Made by a program: the position numbers and the translations under genes. Shown one piece after another: positions 59,301 through 64,000 of a DNA stretch of 64,000 bases (positions are counted from its first letter, which is position 1; every line of letters starts with the position of its first letter). The notes beneath the pieces are model-generated. The model had not been told where the DNA came from. It saw only the letters and a program-made list of their open reading frames with translations, and did no database searches. This DNA is from Casuarina equisetifolia (Eukaryota; Streptophyta; Magnoliopsida; Fagales; Casuarinaceae): positions 1,694,001-1,758,000 of the forward strand of contig CM052359.1 of NCBI GenBank assembly GCA_028551475.1, written 5' to 3'.

Positions 59301-62300
59301 AATGAGATAGAAATCTCACAAAATCATGTTACGCTTAGATTTACTCTAGATAAAGGACTTGATCCTGGGGCAGCAAAGAATGGTAGCCCGTAAAAAAGAT
59401 GGTAATTCTTTCTACTGAATGCATTCTCAACTCAGCCAATTTTTCAGGAAACAGCCTTTTAAGAGACACAATATAAAGTTAGGCATTGATTGCATCTCCT
59501 TCCATGTGCATATCATGGGACAGGACAGGATTGGATGGATCACTAGTCTGTTAATGGGAGTAGGAATTTTAACTGTAAACCAATAAACCGTAGCAGTGTA
59601 AACCAATAAACCGTAGCAGCACACCTCAAAAAAATTTAAGCCAATACACATGGAGTAACAAACTCACACTATATCGAAGTCAAGAACCAAAGAAAATATA
59701 TCATAGCAAATATTTATAAATCAGAAAACATTGCAAAGAGAGTTGCAATGAAGCAGATAATCAACAGGTTAGACAGCCTTAAAATCTTAATCTACTAAGT
59801 GTTGACACCCAAAAGTAGGAGCTCCAAAGAAGCTCCAATCTGGCATCATCAATAGATATAACTCATATATGAAAGCACAAGCCGAAGAAAGCCTCACCCT
59901 GATAAGAAAATTAATAATCATTTCTTCCATGGCAGCATTTGGCTTGAATTCTTCATCAGGTTGGCTAGTAGATCCAGGGGTTTCTATGTTGGGGATGGAT
60001 GATGCACCACCAGGCGACATGACACACAGGGCTTGAAGACCAGGCTCAACTTTAACTCGCTTGGTTGAATCTTCAGGAAAAGTAGATCCATCCACTAAAC
60101 GCTTAGAGTCAGCACCAGTGGAACTGGGATTAAATGCATCATTGTTCTGTCCACTGACATCACTATCAGTCACTACTTTCATTTCGTTCTGCCTTTGCCT
60201 TTCCCAACCTACCACCAATCCAGCAAGTTCAATGGCGAGACGCCTGTTTTCTGCTGTTGTGTTATATGGCAATCCAAGGCGACTGAGTGAATTCACCATC
60301 TGCGGCACAAACTGTGCTCTGCAACTGTAGAAGAGATCTGAATGGCGTACAATGAGTTGGAAAATGTGAATCAAATTAGGAATTGAGTGGCCCTCCTCAA
60401 CCAGAATCTTTTTTGTGTACCGTATCCAAATTGGCATACGAGAATCCCCAAGAGGCAACCTTCGAGGTAGTGCTGGCATTAGTATGTCAAGGGCCTGTTT
60501 GACCAACATTTTGTTTTCTGGTTGGCAAGTCCTAAGAAGTGCTACAAAAACCTGCAATTGCAACCTTGTTGAGATTCCCTTCACCGCACAACTATAAATA
60601 GAGAAACATTTGCTTCACATAAGTTTTGTGCACAAAAATGTCAGCGCATAGAGGAGCACGCATGTTTCATATAACCTCCCAAAAAACTCCCTCCCAACCC
60701 CATTAAAAGAGAAGCAAAAATGTGAGAGAAAGAGAGAGAGAGAGAGATTAGGTGGCAGGATTCTGTCGTGGGTAGAAGCCAGGACACCAGAAAGTGTATA
60801 ATTTCAACATTCCCAATATTCCCAAGTCTGAGTTTACCAACAAATGGCATCAGGAAACACAAGTTCAGATAGGAACACAGTTCATTAAGGTTTTCTGTCG
60901 AAGCCAATCAAGCTAAATTTGAGAATCAGATATATAACTTGCACCAAAAAATTTCATCATATTGAAGACACATTAAGCTGTACTGTCATACCTGTAGAAT
61001 AATTTTTTCTGGAGCCTGATATGCCTCCAAGAAGTGGCAAACATTCACAAATGCCCACTGCTTACTGGCACTATCTTCACGTTTGAGATGATTCCATCCA
61101 AACTTGATCAGCTCTTTCCTATGATGGACGAGGTCAGTTTGGAGATACTTAAGAAGGAGTGTCGCAAGCTGCAAAAGCTCTATTCTCGAAGGCTCATCAT
61201 ACTCAGCAGAAACCTAGTAAAAAAGTAGAATATTAGACATGTATTACAAAATGAAAAAGAAACAAACACTATGGTAAGATGACTAGATAATTCAAGTTCA
61301 GTTAGTTATAAGCAGAATCGACTAGTACATTAGCAGAACATACTACGTTTGTGGATGAAGTCAGGAAAGTACCTCTTCCGGAGGGTCAAGAAGTTTGTCA
61401 ACAATTGTCTTTATAATAACAGGGTCAACAACCTCCCAACTTTGACCATTTTGGAACGCATGAGCAAGCATTGGAAGAATAAGCATTTGCATGACAACCA
61501 CCAGATGATCATGACCAAGTTGTTTTGATTGGAAAAGGTTCAAAAAGTGCAAGAGAAGTGCCTTTTTCAGGTTGGGAGGATAGCCTTCCGCAACCTGCAA
61601 GATGTATGGAGTTAATCAATGCTAAATAATCACATGAACTATTAAAAAAATGAGAGAACTCTTATCAGATCCAAAAATTAAAAGTACCTCAATGATATAA
61701 AACTCCTTCAAAAAGGTATAATCAATTCGAGTATGAAACAGGAAGATGGAGAGAATATCAAAAAGAACATTGACTTCAGTTTTGTCATGTCTTAAATAAT
61801 TCAGGAAGCATTTAACAAGCCATTTGCTCTCTTTCACCTGCAAGTCAGCGAAATGGATAAAACAAATCTCAGTCACCGGTTAACTGACAACCAAAAACTT
61901 CACATGGAAAATCTGAAGAGAAAAATGTCAAAGGTACACAATAATACTAAAGAGACAAATAAAGGTGAATTGGATAATCATTCCACAAAGGAAAAGAAAA
62001 GTAATTCGTTTTATACAATGAAACAGATGGAAGCACAGATTTTATCTGAAAATCACCCACTAACAAAAGAGCATAAATCTTATGACTTCAGCAAAATGAC
62101 CCAAACTCTTTACTCACTTGCACTAGATTCAGCTCTTGTTCATTATGCAAACGAGATATTCTTCCAGGTGACTTCCAAACAAGTACCAAGGTATCAAACA
62201 CAACACGGTTGTTCTGTAACCAGCTAGGTATCAATTTGACCAATGTTTTGATAAGTGAAAGTCCCTGAAAATAAGCATCTGAAGTTGCACTAGAAGAGGC

Positions 62301-64000
62301 AGATACTGGATTAGAAGCATCAGGTATTGGAGTAACAAGGCCATCATTGCCTAAAACCGTGGCAGATGTACTAGAGGTTCCTGCAGCCATAGCTGTATCA
62401 GATTTTGGTGCAAAGTGAGGGAAGGCATTTTTCAGTATTAGATCTGGTGACTTTGCAAGTTCATCTCTCAAAGGTTGGCCTGCATCTGATCGGATTATGT
62501 ACATAAACCTGCAAATTACAAACAGGAAAAAGAAGTTAATATCTGATTTTATTACACAAACATAAAATCAGTTTATTCATCTATGTACACCTTACCGCCT
62601 GAAGTATTTTGGGTCACTCAAACGACTGAGAAAATATTCAACCGCAAGTGATGCATATCGATTTAAAAATTTGGTTAGTGGGAGACGATATGGACTGTTA
62701 ATCTCACTGTACACTTGTCCTGGTGGTAGTGCCCCTTCTAATTCAATAGTCAAGGTTACAAGTTCATCAAGAAACTTCGATGCAGCCACAGGAAGCAGGT
62801 GAAAAAGTTCAATAATAGCTGCATTGAACAGAGGTTGACACGATATCATCAGTACAGGTGTGAATTCATGCAGGTAATATAAGCAACTCTTTTCCAAAAC
62901 AGATGAATGTGCGTTACCTGCAGCAATTTTTGGTTCTTCACCTGCCTTCCATGACTTTTGACTCTGCGCAAGCTTTTCTGGCTCCAACCATTTCTTAAGG
63001 TGCTCTAGCAACTTACCACCCAAGGTAACATTAAACCAATTTGACAAAAGCTCAAGCAGGCGAGCCAGGCCTTGTAGAAGTGGCATGCTGAGGTTCTTGG
63101 TATGAGCCAAGTTGACTAAAATAGGCCTGAGGCTGCTCTGCAGAAGTTCTTTGGGCATCCTTTGCTGATTAATAACCTAAATGAAAATGAAAATGAAAAT
63201 AAAAAACAACTTTGAGAAAATTTCAAAAAAAAAAAAAGTATTATACGAATGCATTTTGCTACACTGAGATGACCTATATATGATAAAGACCAGATGGCTA
63301 AGTACACAAGTTTGAATACAATTTGTAAGCATGACCAAAAGATGTAGGCAATAATCTACTAGAAAATGCATCCATGCTGATCATATTTTAAAGCTACACA
63401 TACATATCACAAAGATAACCAGGAAAAATAAATCAACCAATATCGTAGAAGTTTAACAAACCTGTCGCAAGCCCTCCTTTGCAACAGCAACAATTTCTGG
63501 CGTCCGACATGTCAATGACTTGAAAAACATGGAAATAATCTTTGCACGCAATTCAGCATGAGCTGGAGTTTTAAAATCTGCCCAAGCCATTGTCGTACAC
63601 AGTAGCTCAATACAAGCTGTTCGGAGTTTATTTAATGATGTGGCCACTTTTGGATTCATGAACTTCACAACCCACACATTTTCATCAGCCTCAGCTATTT
63701 GCAATGCTTCTTGCAGAAAATTTACCAGCTCTGTAGTTAACTTAAGAAGAGGAGGCCTCAAGGCAAGGCAGAAATTCAAAGCCGTAACCGTCCCAACCTA
63801 CACAACATCAAATCAAATGAAAAGCAAATTGATAAAATTCTAAAAAGTCATTAAAGACAAAGTTTACCTGTTGTTCAACAGTCCTTGATCGTAGAGGCCG
63901 CATTATAAGAGGCTGAAGCAAAGGTTGATATAAAGGCTCAAGTAATTCAGACACCTCACTACCAGTCCTATTAGCCAAAAGTGACAAACATGACTGCACA
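50326..64000 (-). CDS. TRA1: TRRAP/Tra1-like PIKK-family co-activator, 3' part (partial)
   Basis: 21 exons are visible (listed 3' to 5'): 50326-50445, 50968-51177, 51272-51823, 52053-52331, 52628-53059, 53384-53854, 54001-54291, 54374-54634, 55041-56339, 56660-57088, 57164-57576, 58524-58871, 58986-59243, 59898-60551, 60992-61213, 61373-61594, 61688-61837, 62118-62508, 62596-63176, 63462-63797 and 63868 to beyond 64000. About 2,680 codons; the family is about 3,800-3,900 aa, so the N-terminal third lies outside. Order: HEAT/TPR-like helical repeats, FAT region, PI3K-like domain, and FATC tail ending His-Pro-Trp-Phe. The kinase loop reads Gly-Gly-Arg-Ser-Pro-Asn-Lys and lacks the Asp-Phe-Gly triplet, as expected of this pseudokinase, which recruits SAGA and NuA4 acetyltransferases to activators in the nucleus. 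Anomaly: the frame breaks at about 57,000 (one base missing between Glu-Ile-Arg and Met-Lys-Phe-Phe). Confidence 0.93.
57935..57970. repeat. AAAT/AT microsatellite in a TRRAP intron
   Basis: A few 'aaat' units followed by nine AT units, within the 57577-58523 intron. Confidence 0.85.
59575..59620. repeat. 23-bp tandem duplication in a TRRAP intron
   Basis: Two copies starting 'gtaaaccaataaaccgtagc' at 59575 and 59598, in the 59244-59897 intron. Confidence 0.85.

Noticed and set aside
1..64000. CRISPR arrays, bacterial operons, tRNA or rRNA genes
   Set aside because: No regularly spaced short repeats and no cloverleaf or rRNA sequence were noticed; gene structure is that of a plant nuclear genome. 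A tRNAscan or Infernal run would settle the RNA genes.

Overview
The window is nuclear DNA of a eudicot plant. Genes have GT-AG introns, the coding families are plant-type (flavanone 3-hydroxylase, the TRRAP/Tra1 co-activator), and the elements inserted between them are plant Ty1/copia and Ty3/gypsy retrotransposons. I cannot name the species from the sequence alone.

From about 1.7 to 47.4 kb there is a tandem array of flavanone 3-hydroxylase-like (F3H, 2-oxoglutarate/Fe(II) dioxygenase) genes. All lie on the minus strand and share a three-exon structure with conserved splice positions. I call nine units. Two sub-families can be told apart at the start of exon 2: alpha copies begin Gly-Glu or similar (exon 2 is 429 nt), and beta copies begin with one Arg codon or its TGA derivative (426 nt). 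The order along the plus strand is beta1 (1.74-3.59 kb), alpha2 (11.9-13.4), alpha3 (18.6-19.7), beta4 (23.3-25.6), alpha5 (26.9-28.5), beta6 (31.5-38.3), alpha7 (39.6-41.2), beta8 (44.5-46.0) and alpha9 (a 63-nt scar at 47.3). Alpha5, alpha7 and beta8 have fully open frames with intact metal and 2-oxoglutarate ligands. Beta1, alpha2, beta4 and beta6 are broken by stops, frameshifts, a lost splice donor or a retrotransposon. Alpha3 keeps an open frame after an internal deletion that removes the active site. The spacers are copies of each other, so the array grew by duplication of blocks of a few kb up to about 12.7 kb (alpha5-beta6 versus alpha7-beta8).

Transposons mark the array. A decayed copia gag lies at 0.1-0.7 kb. 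A chromovirus-type gypsy element with two 441-bp LTRs sits at 4.14-9.86 kb. A heavily decayed copia is at 13.7-17.9 kb, with sub-fragments at 29.5 and 42.2 kb. A 1.25-kb LTR-like insertion is at 19.7-21.0 kb. A structurally complete copia element sits inside exon 1 of beta6 (32,958-37,987) with an exact 5-bp target duplication.

Right of the array is gene X (48,156-49,476, plus strand), an uncharacterised acidic protein. It has two perfect MSA (G2/M) promoter elements and a perfect destruction-box motif, which suggests a mitotic protein. Its promoter was duplicated twice into the array as orphan promoters (29.25 and 41.95 kb). The last 13.7 kb is the 3' part of a TRRAP/Tra1 gene (21 exons visible, minus strand, running off the window), with an apparent 1-nt frameshift near 57,000. 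Gene X and TRRAP converge.

The most interesting material is the F3H array: functional, neofunctionalising and dying copies of one flavonoid gene side by side, including substitutions at positions known to separate F3H from flavone synthase I.
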